A stretch of 40,923 bases of DNA. Source: Flavobacterium sp. Its GTDB lineage: Bacteria; Bacteroidota; Bacteroidia; Flavobacteriales; Flavobacteriaceae. A model generated the notes under the pieces. It saw nothing but the letters and a program-made list of their open reading frames with translations. It was not told where the DNA came from and did not search any database. Shown piece after piece: positions 16,595 through 24,907 of the stretch. The translations under genes and the position numbers were made by a program. Where the stretch lies: the NCBI GenBank assembly GCA_025351785.1, contig JANXVF010000067.1:1-40923 (forward strand). Direction: 5' to 3'. How positions within the stretch are numbered: position 1 is the stretch's first letter; every line of letters begins with the position of its first letter.

Positions 16595-17355
16595 ATGCAA
16601 CTCAAAAATGATCTCAAATTTGCAGTTTTAATAGATGCTGACAATGTTCCTTATGCTAATGTAAAAGAAATGTTTGAAGAAATTGCAAAATATGGAACTC
16701 CAACCTTTAAGCGAATTTATGCCGACTGGACAAAACCTACTGTTTCTGGCTGGAAAAATGTATTATTAGAAAATGCCATCACTCCGATTCAACAATACAG
16801 CTATTCTACAGGAAAAAATGCCAGCGATAGCGCACTAATTATTGATGCTATGGATATTTTGTATACTGGTAAAGTTGACGGGTTTTGTATAGTTTCTAGC
16901 GATTCAGATTTTACCAGACTTGCAACGCGATTGCGTGAAGCGGGAATGAAAGTAATTGGAATAGGCGAAAAGAAAACTCTAACTCCATTTATTACAGCTT
17001 GCGATAAGTTTATTTATATTGAAATTCTAAAAAAGCAAGAAACCGAAAATCTTCCTGAATCAAACACAAAAAAATCAGCTAAAAATACTACTCAAAACAA
17101 CAATCCTATAAGCAAAATAGACCCAAAAATCATTAAACTTTTTGGCGATAGTATAACTGATCTTGAAGATGAAATGGCTGGGCATATCTTGGAGATTTAG
17201 GAAATTTAATGCTTAAAAAGAAACCCGATTTTGATTCTCGAAATTATGGATTTACCAAGATGTTAGCACTTTTAAAAAATATTAACAAATTTGAAATTGA
17301 TGAGCGCGAAAGTGGAAAATTAAATATTAAACACATTTATGTCCGAAAAAAATAA
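16595..17355 (+). pseudogene. NYN-domain (LabA/PIN-like) protein with LOTUS C-terminus, broken by a frameshift
   Basis: The first frame (16595-17200, 201 residues) encodes an NYN domain, a PIN-like putative RNase. It has acidic residues in VLIDADNVP (D14, D16) and IVSSDSDFTRLATRLREAG, and TGKNASDSALIIDAMDIL between them. It then stops after EDEMAGHILEI. The next frame, from 17176 to TAA at 17355, reads GWAYLGDLGNLMLKKKPDFD, then NYGFTKMLALLKNINKFEID and ERESGKLNIKHIYVRKK. That is the OST-HTH/LOTUS RNA-binding domain normally fused behind NYN. One missing base near 17173-17175 accounts for the break, and restoring it would give about 252 residues. No canonical slippery heptamer is present. It is either a true mutation or a sequencing error. 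The NYN catalytic half is intact. Confidence 0.82.
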
Positions 17356-17385
17356 ACACTATTTATATTTACTACTGTTTATTTT

Positions 17386-17446
17386 AAAATTTAGTACCAT
17401 ATAAATTTTCCAGCAAACAAGATAATATGGTACTAAATTTTTTATA
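17386..17446. terminator. Long inverted repeat, probable bidirectional terminator
   Basis: A perfect 17-base-pair stem pairs 17386-17402 with 17425-17441 around a 22-base loop, with T after it and A before it. It lies between the convergent NYN and RKP-repeat genes. The loop is longer than usual for a terminator. Confidence 0.6.
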
Positions 17447-17499
17447 AATAGCAAAATAAAAATATTCAATATGGTTTCAATACTATTAGAAATATTTAA

Positions 17500-18069
17500 T
17501 TACTTTTTCTTCTTTTTTGCCTTTGCCTTTGCTTTTTTTGCTTTTATTTTTTCCTTTTCTTTTTCTTTTTTGGCTTTAAGTTTTTGTTTTTCTTTAGCTT
17601 TTTCTATTTTTTGTTTTGCTATTAATTTTTTAATTTTTTTAATTTTTTTCTTACTTAAAGTTTCTTCAACAGTAAACGATTTTTCAAAAACAACATCATT
17701 TAAATTAAAATCAACGGGTATAATTTCAACTTTTTTTGTAACTACTCTAGGAGTTGCGGGTTTTCTAACTGTTGGTTTTCGTGTTGCATTTAGAGGTGTA
17801 GAAACTATTGGTTTACTTGCAGCAATTTTTGTAACTGCTGGTTTTCTTACAGCAGGTTTTCTCACAGCATTTATTGTTGAAGGCTTTTTTAAGTTGGGTG
17901 TAGTAGGTTTTCTTACAACAGGTTTTCTTACAGCAGGTTTTCTTGTTGCTGGTGTTTTTGGATTATCAACTGGTTTTGATTCGTTGGTAGTTGCGTTTAT
18001 TTTTTTTGATTCATTTTCATTATTGTCTAATGATACCTCGCTTTTTAAATTTTGATTGTCTGAAATCAT
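17500..18069 (-). CDS. Lysine-rich basic protein with RKP repeats (histone H1-like composition)
   Basis: A 189-residue, extremely basic protein. Residues 1-38 are polar and fairly acidic. About 39-112 holds seven RKP units, mostly RKPAV or RKPTV, spaced by short Thr/Pro/Ala stretches, with no hydrophobic core. A short conserved-looking part (IIPVDFNLNDVVFEKSF, about 115-131) follows. From about 135 the chain is nearly all Lys, Glu and Ala, likely one long charged helix ending in KKKKK. There is no signal peptide, so it should be cytoplasmic. The pattern resembles H1-like nucleoid proteins and other nucleic-acid-binding tails, but I cannot assign a family. It has its own full promoter. The complementary strand is open too, but only as a Phe/Ala-rich reflection of the repeats. 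Confidence 0.75.
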   Translation of the reverse strand: MISDNQNLKSEVSLDNNENESKKINATTNESKPVDNPKTPATRKPAVRKPVVRKPTTPNLKKPSTINAVRKPAVRKPAVTKIAASKPIVSTPLNATRKPTVRKPATPRVVTKKVEIIPVDFNLNDVVFEKSFTVEETLSKKKIKKIKKLIAKQKIEKAKEKQKLKAKKEKEKEKIKAKKAKAKAKKKKK

Positions 18070-18115
18070 AATTGATTGTTATTTAATTATAAAATTAATG
18101 TTACTAAATTGTAAA

Positions 18116-18144
18116 CAAAATTACAACTTTTATGTATACGCCAA
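18116..18144 (-). promoter_or_regulatory. Promoter for the RKP-repeat gene (TTG-N18-TAATTTTG)
   Basis: On the minus strand a -33 TTG at 18144-18142 and a -7 TAATTTTG at 18123-18116 are separated by 18 bases. This is a full match to the Flavobacterium promoter model. The leader would be about 40 bases. Confidence 0.6.
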
Positions 18145-18244
18145 TGTTAAGTTTTAGGGTTGAATCTAAATCAAAAAATTAATCATGAAATCGTTAAAAA
18201 ATATTTTTAAACAACCTTTTTTTATGCGTTTAACTTTAAATAAA

Positions 18245-18252
18245 TATATTTG
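18245..18252 (+). promoter_or_regulatory. -7 element at the head of the polysaccharide locus
   Basis: TATATTTG fully matches TAnnTTTG, 30 bases before the first gene of the locus (18283). No -33 TTG at the usual spacing. Confidence 0.5.
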
Positions 18253-18282
18253 TTTAGAATAAAAACCAACAAATAAGTTGAA

Positions 18283-18837
18283 ATGAAAATTGTAAACTTT
18301 GTTAGAGCTCGATTTAGAAAATGGTTAAATGAAGAATACTGGCTAGATGATTACCTAAAAGCCGGAATGAAAATGGGTATAAATTGTGACATCAATCCAG
18401 GTTTGTTTGTTGACCATTCTCATTGTTGGCTTATAGAAATAGGAAATAATGTTACTATTGCCCCAGAAGTTTACTTGTTGGCACATGATGCTAGCACAAA
18501 AAGAACTTTAGATAAAACTAAAATTGGAAAAGTAAAAATTAAAGATTGTGCTTTTATAGGTGCAAGAGCCATCATAATGCCTGGTGTAACTGTGGGTGAA
18601 AATGCAATTGTTGCTGCAGGAAGTGTGGTAACAAAATCGGTTTTGGCAAATACAGTAGTAGGTGGAAACCCTGCAAAATTTATTACAACAACTCATGAAC
18701 TCATGCAAAAGCATAATCAAGCAATAAAAATAGCTGTAGTTTATGATAAAAGTTATTTAATTCAAAATGGCATCACTGATGCAATGAAAAAACAAATGTC
18801 AATAGAATTAGAAAATCAAACAGGGTATATTGTTTAG
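18283..18837 (+). CDS. Hexapeptide-repeat acyltransferase (WbbJ/maltose-acetyltransferase-like)
   Basis: A 184-residue left-handed beta-helix acyltransferase, probably adding an acetyl group to a sugar of the surface polysaccharide. It has a hexapeptide pattern from about residue 45 to 130 (IGNNVTIAPEVYLLAHDAS, IGKVKIKDCAFIGARAIIMP, GVTVGENAIVAAGSVVTKSV) and the family ending VVGGNPAKFI. The histidine in YLLAHDAS is the usual catalytic residue. It is the first gene of the locus, 18 bases before the flippase. The acceptor sugar is unknown. Confidence 0.85.
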   Translation: MKIVNFVRARFRKWLNEEYWLDDYLKAGMKMGINCDINPGLFVDHSHCWLIEIGNNVTIAPEVYLLAHDASTKRTLDKTKIGKVKIKDCAFIGARAIIMPGVTVGENAIVAAGSVVTKSVLANTVVGGNPAKFITTTHELMQKHNQAIKIAVVYDKSYLIQNGITDAMKKQMSIELENQTGYIV

Positions 18838-18855
18838 ATTTTTTTTAAAACAAAA

Positions 18856-20403
18856 ATGAATAAATCATCTAGAACTGCAAATTCTGTAAAAAATATCACT
18901 TTTGGGTTGATTTCTCAAGTCATTCAAATGATATTGGGTTTTATAACTCGAACTGTATTTATTAAATATCTTGCTGTCGAATATTTAGGAGTAAACAGTT
19001 TGTTTACTAACATAATTTCCATGCTATCACTTGCAGAACTTGGCATTGGGTCGGCAATAATATATTCGTTATACAAACCATTATCTGACAAAAACGAATA
19101 TGAAATTGCTACAATATTGCAATTTTACAAAAAAGTATACATTAGTATTGGCACATTTATTTTCTTTACAGGTTTGCTATTAATTCCCTTTTTAGATCAC
19201 ATAATTCCTCAAAAACCGATTTCAATAACTGAAGATATACGATTTTTGTATTTTATTTTTTTGTTTAATACAGCTTCGTCTTATTTTTTTATGTACAAAG
19301 CTTCTTTGCTCGAGGCTGATCAAAAAAATGCTATAACCACAACCAATACCACAGTTTTTTTAATCATACAAAATGTTGTGCAAATTGTAGTTTTAGTACT
19401 TACTAAAAATTTTATTTTCTACTTGTTAGTTCAGTTATTTTGCAACTTGGCGTCAAATTATAGGATAACACAAATTGTTGATAAACAATATAAATTTTTA
19501 TCAAAATACAAAAAGGAAAAAGTAGATAACTCGCTTAAAAAACTCATTTTATCAAATACTAAAGCAACGTTTTATACCAAAATTGGAGGAGCTTTAGTTA
19601 ACGGCACAGATAATTTGATTATAAATTATTTCGTTGGTTTGACTATTTTAGGTAAATTTTCAAATTATATAATGTTGACAGCTATTGCAACTAATTTTTT
19701 AGTAATTGTGTTTTCTAATGTAAAATCCAGTATTGCAAGTGTAACCGTTAAAGAAGATAAGCAAAAACAAGTGGCTTTATTTGAGGTCATGAATTTTGCA
19801 AATTTTTGGTTGTATGGCTTGGGTGCTTTGTTTATAGTTATATTATTGAATGATTTTATAACAATTTGGATAGGTAAAAATTTTACATTGTCATTTAATG
19901 TTTCTGTAATGATAGGAATTAATTTTTTTATGATTGGGATGCAAAATGCTTTTTGGACCTTTAAATCGGTTTATGGATTTTTTGAACAAGGTAAATATTT
20001 AGTCTTACTTACCGCTGCAATTAATCTGATTTTGTCTTTTTGTTTTGGATATTATTACGGCATTTTTGGTGTGCTTTTAGCAACAGCAATAGCCAGGTTG
20101 GTTACAAATTTTTGGTATGATCCTTATATTGTTTTAAAATTAGGTTTGCAGATAAATCCAAAATTTTATGTTCTCAAATTTATAAAGTATTTAGTTCTAC
20201 TCATCGTTTCTGTTGCGCTAATATTTTTTATAAGCCAATATTTAAATTTTTCATTGATTATAAATTTTATAGTAAAAATAATTTTATGTTTAGTAATTAC
20301 AAACGGATTAATATTTTTGACCTATAAAAACACACCTGAATTTCTAAAAATCAAACAGCTTTTTGGTAATGCAATTTTAGTATTTACAAAAAAAATAACT
20401 TAA
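18856..20403 (+). CDS. Wzx-type polysaccharide flippase (MOP superfamily)
   Basis: A 515-residue polytopic inner-membrane protein with roughly 12-14 hydrophobic helices. It would move undecaprenyl-diphosphate-linked repeat units from the cytoplasmic to the periplasmic side. The N-terminus (KNITFGLISQVIQMILGFIT, then RTVFIKYLAVEYLGVNSLFT) and the segment FNTASSYFFMYKASLLEADQ are typical of Bacteroidota Wzx-like proteins. The mid part NGTDNLIINYFVGLTILGKF is also usual. It is followed after 5 bases by the first glycosyltransferase, so it is translationally linked to the assembly genes. Confidence 0.9.
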   Translation: MNKSSRTANSVKNITFGLISQVIQMILGFITRTVFIKYLAVEYLGVNSLFTNIISMLSLAELGIGSAIIYSLYKPLSDKNEYEIATILQFYKKVYISIGTFIFFTGLLLIPFLDHIIPQKPISITEDIRFLYFIFLFNTASSYFFMYKASLLEADQKNAITTTNTTVFLIIQNVVQIVVLVLTKNFIFYLLVQLFCNLASNYRITQIVDKQYKFLSKYKKEKVDNSLKKLILSNTKATFYTKIGGALVNGTDNLIINYFVGLTILGKFSNYIMLTAIATNFLVIVFSNVKSSIASVTVKEDKQKQVALFEVMNFANFWLYGLGALFIVILLNDFITIWIGKNFTLSFNVSVMIGINFFMIGMQNAFWTFKSVYGFFEQGKYLVLLTAAINLILSFCFGYYYGIFGVLLATAIARLVTNFWYDPYIVLKLGLQINPKFYVLKFIKYLVLLIVSVALIFFISQYLNFSLIINFIVKIILCLVITNGLIFLTYKNTPEFLKIKQLFGNAILVFTKKIT

Positions 20404-20408
20404 ATAGT

Positions 20409-21506
20409 ATGCGACTTCTATACATTACAAATGCTATTTCTGGTGCCGCAGGTTTAGAACGTGTTTTGTCTATAAAAGCAAATTATTTAGTCGATGTTTA
20501 TAATTATGAGATTCATATCATAGTTTTAAATCAGAAAAATGCTCAAATATTTTATGACTTTTCTCCTAAAATAAAAATTCACGATATTACTGTTTCTGGA
20601 AATCCATATCGCTATTTAAAAAGTTATTCTCTTGGAATAAAAAATAGTGTAAATCAAATTTCTCCTGATGTAATTTCGGTTTGTGATGACGGATTTAAAG
20701 GTTTTTTGTTGCCAAAAATAATTTCAAAGGCAATCCCAATTATATATGAAAGACACGTTTCAAAAATAATTGAACTGGGATTAAATCCTACATTTTCAAA
20801 AAAAATTATTTCGTATTTTAAATTTTCAGCAATGAATTATTTGGCTAAAAATTTTGATAAATTTATAGTTTTAACAAAAGATAATTTGGCTGAGTGGAAT
20901 TTAAAAAATGCAGTTGTAATTTCTAATCCGTTATCATTTTATCCCACCGAGAGTTCTATTTTGCAAAACAAAACTGTAATTGCGGTTGGCAAACAAGGAA
21001 TCCAGAAAGGATATGATAGATTGTTAAATTCATGGAAAATTGTAAACGAAAAACATCCAGATTGGCAATTAAAAATTTATGGTACGATAGATAAAAATCA
21101 AAAATTAGATAAACTAGCTATTTCTTTAAACATTGAAAATTCGGTTCATTTTTTCGAGCCAGTAAAAAATATCGAAAAAGAGTTTCTAGACGCATCCCTT
21201 TTTGTATTTTCATCACGCTTTGAGGGTTTCGGAATGGTTTTGATAGAAGCAATGGCTTGTGGCATTCCCTGTGTTTCTTTTGATTGCCCTTGTGGACCAA
21301 GTGAAATAATAAACGATGCTGTTGACGGTTTTTTAGTTCCAAATGGTAATATCAAATTGTTTGCTGAAAAAATAATTGAACTTATAGAACAACAAGATGT
21401 AAGATTATCAATGGGAAAAAATGCAAAAGAAAATGTAAAACGTTATCTTCCTAAAAATATAATGCCGCAATGGGATATGCTTTTTAGAGATTTAGTTAAT
21501 GATTAA
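20409..21506 (+). CDS. Glycosyltransferase family 4 protein
   Basis: A 365-residue retaining GT-B glycosyltransferase. The N-terminal acceptor domain starts LLYITNAISGAAGLERVLSI and has the Gly-rich loop. The C-terminal donor domain has IAVGKQGIQKGYDRLLNSW at about 191-209 and the EX7E pair E272/E280 in RFEGFGMVLIEAMACG. No transmembrane segment is present, so it should act at the cytoplasmic face, adding one sugar to the lipid-linked unit. It resembles the next gene along most of its length (PDWQLKIYG against PDWQLHIYG, SFDCPCGP against SFDCPTGP), which points to a tandem duplication. Donor and acceptor are unknown. Confidence 0.9.
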   Translation: MRLLYITNAISGAAGLERVLSIKANYLVDVYNYEIHIIVLNQKNAQIFYDFSPKIKIHDITVSGNPYRYLKSYSLGIKNSVNQISPDVISVCDDGFKGFLLPKIISKAIPIIYERHVSKIIELGLNPTFSKKIISYFKFSAMNYLAKNFDKFIVLTKDNLAEWNLKNAVVISNPLSFYPTESSILQNKTVIAVGKQGIQKGYDRLLNSWKIVNEKHPDWQLKIYGTIDKNQKLDKLAISLNIENSVHFFEPVKNIEKEFLDASLFVFSSRFEGFGMVLIEAMACGIPCVSFDCPCGPSEIINDAVDGFLVPNGNIKLFAEKIIELIEQQDVRLSMGKNAKENVKRYLPKNIMPQWDMLFRDLVND

Positions 21507-21601
21507 AGGTTGTGGAGTCGAAATTTTTTAGGGTTGAAATAGAAACTTGATTTCAATAATTTAAAATTTTTAATTTTAGTTTATATCATAAGATTTAATT
21601 A

Positions 21602-22714
21602 ATGAAAATAGTTTTTAGTACAGATCAAATATATCTTCACGGCGGAATCGAAAAAGTTATGGCTCAAAAAGCTAATTATTTTGCTGAAGTTTTAGGCTAT
21701 GAAGTTTATATTATAACAACAGAACAAAACCTTAATAACCCTTGTTATAAGTTAAGTTCACTGATAAATTTAATCGATTTAGGAATTAATTACAACAGAA
21801 AAATAAGTTATTATCATCCCATAAATTTTTTTAAAATCCCAAATCATTTCAAACAATGGAACACTATTTTAAAAAAAATTAATCCTGATTGTTTAATTTC
21901 TTGCAATTATGCTTTCGATTTTTATTGGATTCCTTTTTTTAAAACAAATATTAAAAAATATAAAGAATATCATTCTTCTGGATATTTTGAATCTATCGAT
22001 AAAAAAAATGCTGGGTTTATTAAAAAATTATTATACAAACTAAACGACTTTATTGCTTCAAAGTATGATAGCAATATTATTTTAAATCCCGATGAAAAAC
22101 AATTTTATAAGTTTAAAAATCTGACAATAATTCCAAATCCAATCGAGAATACATCGCTCACAGCATCATTAGAAAATAAAACTGCAATTGCTGCAGGTAG
22201 AATTGCATCAGTAAAAGGTTTTGATGTTTTGATAAAAACTTGGCGAATTGTGATGCAAAAAGAACCAGATTGGCAATTACATATTTATGGTCAAGGTGAA
22301 CCAGATTATATTGAAATGTTAAATCAATTAATTGCAACTAATGAACTCACTAAAAATGTATTTATATTGGCTGCTACCTCAAATTTGTTAGAAATTTTAT
22401 CACAGCATTCTATGTATGTAATGTCTTCAAATACCGAATGTTTCCCTATGGTTTTGCTAGAATCTTTGTCGGTTGGACTTCCAATAATTTCTTTTGATTG
22501 TCCTACTGGTCCTAGAAATATTATAACAATGAACCAAGATGGATTTTTGGTAGAAAACCAAAATTATGAATCGTTAGCCGAAAAAATTGTATTTTTGATT
22601 CAAAATACACCCATCAGAAAAGAAATGGGTAGTAAAGCGAAGACAAATAGTTTACGTTTTAGCACTCCAATTGTGATGAAATTATGGCAAAATCTTTTGA
22701 CAAAAAGTAATTAA
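21602..22714 (+). CDS. Glycosyltransferase family 4 protein (paralogue of the preceding gene)
   Basis: A 370-residue GT-B enzyme with the same plan as its neighbour. It starts IVFSTDQIYLHGGIEKVMAQ, has the donor-site region AIAAGRIASVKGFDVLIKTW at about 195-214, and has the EX7E pair E279/E287 in NTECFPMVLLESLSVG. It is separated from the first copy by a 95-base spacer. That spacer carries a weak 7-base-pair hairpin (21534-21556) and no promoter match that I accept. The central acceptor-recognition region differs strongly between the two copies, so they probably make different linkages. Confidence 0.9.
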   Translation: MKIVFSTDQIYLHGGIEKVMAQKANYFAEVLGYEVYIITTEQNLNNPCYKLSSLINLIDLGINYNRKISYYHPINFFKIPNHFKQWNTILKKINPDCLISCNYAFDFYWIPFFKTNIKKYKEYHSSGYFESIDKKNAGFIKKLLYKLNDFIASKYDSNIILNPDEKQFYKFKNLTIIPNPIENTSLTASLENKTAIAAGRIASVKGFDVLIKTWRIVMQKEPDWQLHIYGQGEPDYIEMLNQLIATNELTKNVFILAATSNLLEILSQHSMYVMSSNTECFPMVLLESLSVGLPIISFDCPTGPRNIITMNQDGFLVENQNYESLAEKIVFLIQNTPIRKEMGSKAKTNSLRFSTPIVMKLWQNLLTKSN

Positions 22715-22724
22715 AAATTAAAAT

Positions 22725-23828
22725 TTGAATCCAATAATTCCTATTTCATATTATGTTCCAGTCTATTACGGTGTTTTACTGTTTATAGTGTTTTTAGTAT
22801 TTTTTCAAGGACTATCTGGAGATTTGCAGTCAAAAATTAATCTAAAAAGCAAAAGTTTTATAGGTATACTATTGTTAGTTTTTGTTATACTTTACATGGG
22901 TTTACGACCAGTAAATTATCGTTTTGGCGATATGGTTATTTACAATATTCAATTTAGAGAGTTTGTACACGGCGGAAAACCAAAATATTTAAAAGACGTA
23001 CTATTTGAATATTTTATGTACAATTACACCAAGCTTGGAACCTCAAATTCTTTCTTTTTTATTTGTGTTTTATTGTATGTTTTGCCCTTGTTTGCATTTT
23101 GCAAAAAAGTATTTAAAGATTACTGGTTTTATGCTTTTTTGACGTTAATAATTTCTTATTCTTTCTGGTCCTACGGCACTAACGGTATTCGAAATGGTAT
23201 TGCTACAAGTTTATTTTTATTTGCAATTTCACGAGATTCAAAAGTTGCAATGTATACTATTTTTATAATATCATTTTTTATTCATAAATCGTTATTTATG
23301 CCTATAACTGCTTATATAATTACTTTGGTTTACAATAAACCGAATAGTTTTTTTAAGTTTTGGTTAGTCACAATTCCTTTATCATTTGCATTAGGGAGTA
23401 TTTTTTCCAACTTTTTTTTAAAATTAGGAATATTCGAAGACAAAAGTGTAAGTGCTTACATTGGAGAGTTCAGCAAATTGAACGAAAATGTGGTCTTAAA
23501 AGTTGGTTTCCGATGGGATTTTTTGCTCTACAGTGCTTCTGGAGTTTTTGCTGCCTATTATTTTGTAATCAAGAAAAAATTTGAAGATCCCTATTATAAT
23601 CAAATCTTGAATATTTATTTGATGGTAAACGGTTTTTGGGTTTTAGTAATTAGGGCAAATTTCTCCAACCGATTTGCTTATTTATCCTGGTTTATGCTTG
23701 GAGTGGTTATAATTTATCCGCTATTAAAAAGCCAGATGTTTAAATACCAACATCGAGTAACGGGCTTCATTATATTAATTTATTTTTCATTCACTTATTT
23801 TATGAATGTTATTTTGGTTGCAAAATAG
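22725..23828 (+). CDS. EpsG/Wzy-like polysaccharide polymerase
   Basis: A 367-residue integral membrane protein with about ten hydrophobic helices, matching the EpsG family of O-antigen/exopolysaccharide polymerases. Key features are ILYMGLRPVNYRFGDMVIY near 55-73 and SYGTNGIRNGIATSLFLFAI near 149-168, the latter being the typical EpsG 'R-G-A' loop. It would join repeat units in the periplasm after Wzx. The start is TTG at 22725. The next in-frame ATG is 57 codons in and would remove the first helix, so TTG is preferred. It begins 10 bases after the previous stop. Confidence 0.85.
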   Translation: MNPIIPISYYVPVYYGVLLFIVFLVFFQGLSGDLQSKINLKSKSFIGILLLVFVILYMGLRPVNYRFGDMVIYNIQFREFVHGGKPKYLKDVLFEYFMYNYTKLGTSNSFFFICVLLYVLPLFAFCKKVFKDYWFYAFLTLIISYSFWSYGTNGIRNGIATSLFLFAISRDSKVAMYTIFIISFFIHKSLFMPITAYIITLVYNKPNSFFKFWLVTIPLSFALGSIFSNFFLKLGIFEDKSVSAYIGEFSKLNENVVLKVGFRWDFLLYSASGVFAAYYFVIKKKFEDPYYNQILNIYLMVNGFWVLVIRANFSNRFAYLSWFMLGVVIIYPLLKSQMFKYQHRVTGFIILIYFSFTYFMNVILVAK

Positions 23829-23835
23829 TAATGCC

Positions 23836-24894
23836 ATGAAAAATACAAAAATCATAATGGACGCTGGTTGCAACATGCATTATGCCGCGTTTTATATTGA
23901 TGGGATATTAAAAACTTACGGTAAAAATGCTATTTTTAGTTTTGATGAGTTTAATCAATTTCAGGACAAAAATCGATGTTTTTTATTCAATATTTGTACC
24001 GATGGAAATACTTATAATATAGTTGTAGATTTTCATGACCCACGAGATGTCGATGCAAAAATGTTACTTTGGAGTGATGTTTATGCAAAAATTAATTTTC
24101 ATCATCAATTGAGTCGAAGTTTAGTATTAAAATGCTTAAATAACGATACAGAACTTTTAAATGTAAATTTCCCAAAAATTATTTCTATAGCTCCTAGTTT
24201 TGGAATACGCGTTTTTAATTTGTTTGATACTACAAAGCATTTGTTTTTTATTTTAAAAAATCAAAATGTAAACAATAAGCAAGGGATTAAAAAAGTGATA
24301 TTAGACAATCTTAGAATGTATATAAAAAGAGTGCCACTTTCAAATTATTATTATAAAGCTTCTACGACAAAACAAGTTTTTATGATGGCTTCTATATGGC
24401 ATAAAAGCACAGCTTTCGTTAACTTAGCTAGAGCTAATTTCATAAGAGCTTGTAAATTAAACAGTGATTTAATATTCGAAGGTGGATTTGTAGATATAGG
24501 GTATGAATGTGATTATATCCCAGATTTGGAACAATTAGAAACAGGTCGAAAAAAATTAAATTTACAAACTTACATTTCAAAAACTCAACAATCCTATTTT
24601 GTTTTTAATACTCCATCTGTTGAGCATTGTCATGGATGGAAAATTGCCGAGTATTTATGTTTAGGAAAAGCAATAATTTCGACAGAATTATCAAATGAGT
24701 TACCTTATCCTTTAGAACATGGAAAAAATATTCACTTTGTTGAAAACACTGAAGAAGATATTCAAATAGCCATTTGTTACTTAATCGAAAATCCAAATTA
24801 TGTAAAAAAACTCGAAGAAGGAGCTTTAAAATATTGGGATGAATATTGCAAACCTCAAAAAGTAATCGAGTCTATTATTAAAAAAGTAACCTAA
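23836..24894 (+). CDS. Divergent GT-B-like glycosyltransferase
   Basis: A 352-residue protein that I place in the GT-B class only by its C-terminal part. That part (FVFNTPSVEHCHGWKIAEYL at about 264-283, then GKAIISTELSNELPYPLEHG and IHFVENTEE) looks like the nucleotide-sugar site of family 1/4 or exostosin-type enzymes. The N-terminal half (MDAGCNMHYAAFYIDG onward) has no pattern I recognise and carries histidine-rich stretches (VVDFHDPRDVD, INFHHQLSR). I chose ATG 23836 over an upstream in-frame ATG at 23806. It lies 7 bases after the polymerase stop, and the upstream start would overlap that gene. It is probably an assembly enzyme for the same glycan. Confidence 0.72.
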   Translation: MKNTKIIMDAGCNMHYAAFYIDGILKTYGKNAIFSFDEFNQFQDKNRCFLFNICTDGNTYNIVVDFHDPRDVDAKMLLWSDVYAKINFHHQLSRSLVLKCLNNDTELLNVNFPKIISIAPSFGIRVFNLFDTTKHLFFILKNQNVNNKQGIKKVILDNLRMYIKRVPLSNYYYKASTTKQVFMMASIWHKSTAFVNLARANFIRACKLNSDLIFEGGFVDIGYECDYIPDLEQLETGRKKLNLQTYISKTQQSYFVFNTPSVEHCHGWKIAEYLCLGKAIISTELSNELPYPLEHGKNIHFVENTEEDIQIAICYLIENPNYVKKLEEGALKYWDEYCKPQKVIESIIKKVT

Positions 24895-24907
24895 TTTTTG
24901 ATCATTA

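Noticed and set aside
17160..17200. Programmed frameshifting in the NYN-LOTUS gene
   Set aside because: No X XXY YYZ slippery site or stimulatory hairpin is visible around 17171; mutation or sequencing error is simpler.
17471..18055. Long plus-strand frame rich in Phe, Ala and Gly opposite the RKP-repeat gene
   Set aside because: It is the complement of Lys and RKP codons, has a low-complexity composition and no promoter. The minus-strand gene has a full promoter.
21534..21556. 7-base-pair hairpin between the two GT4 paralogues as a terminator
   Set aside because: Short AT-rich stem without a T run directly after it.
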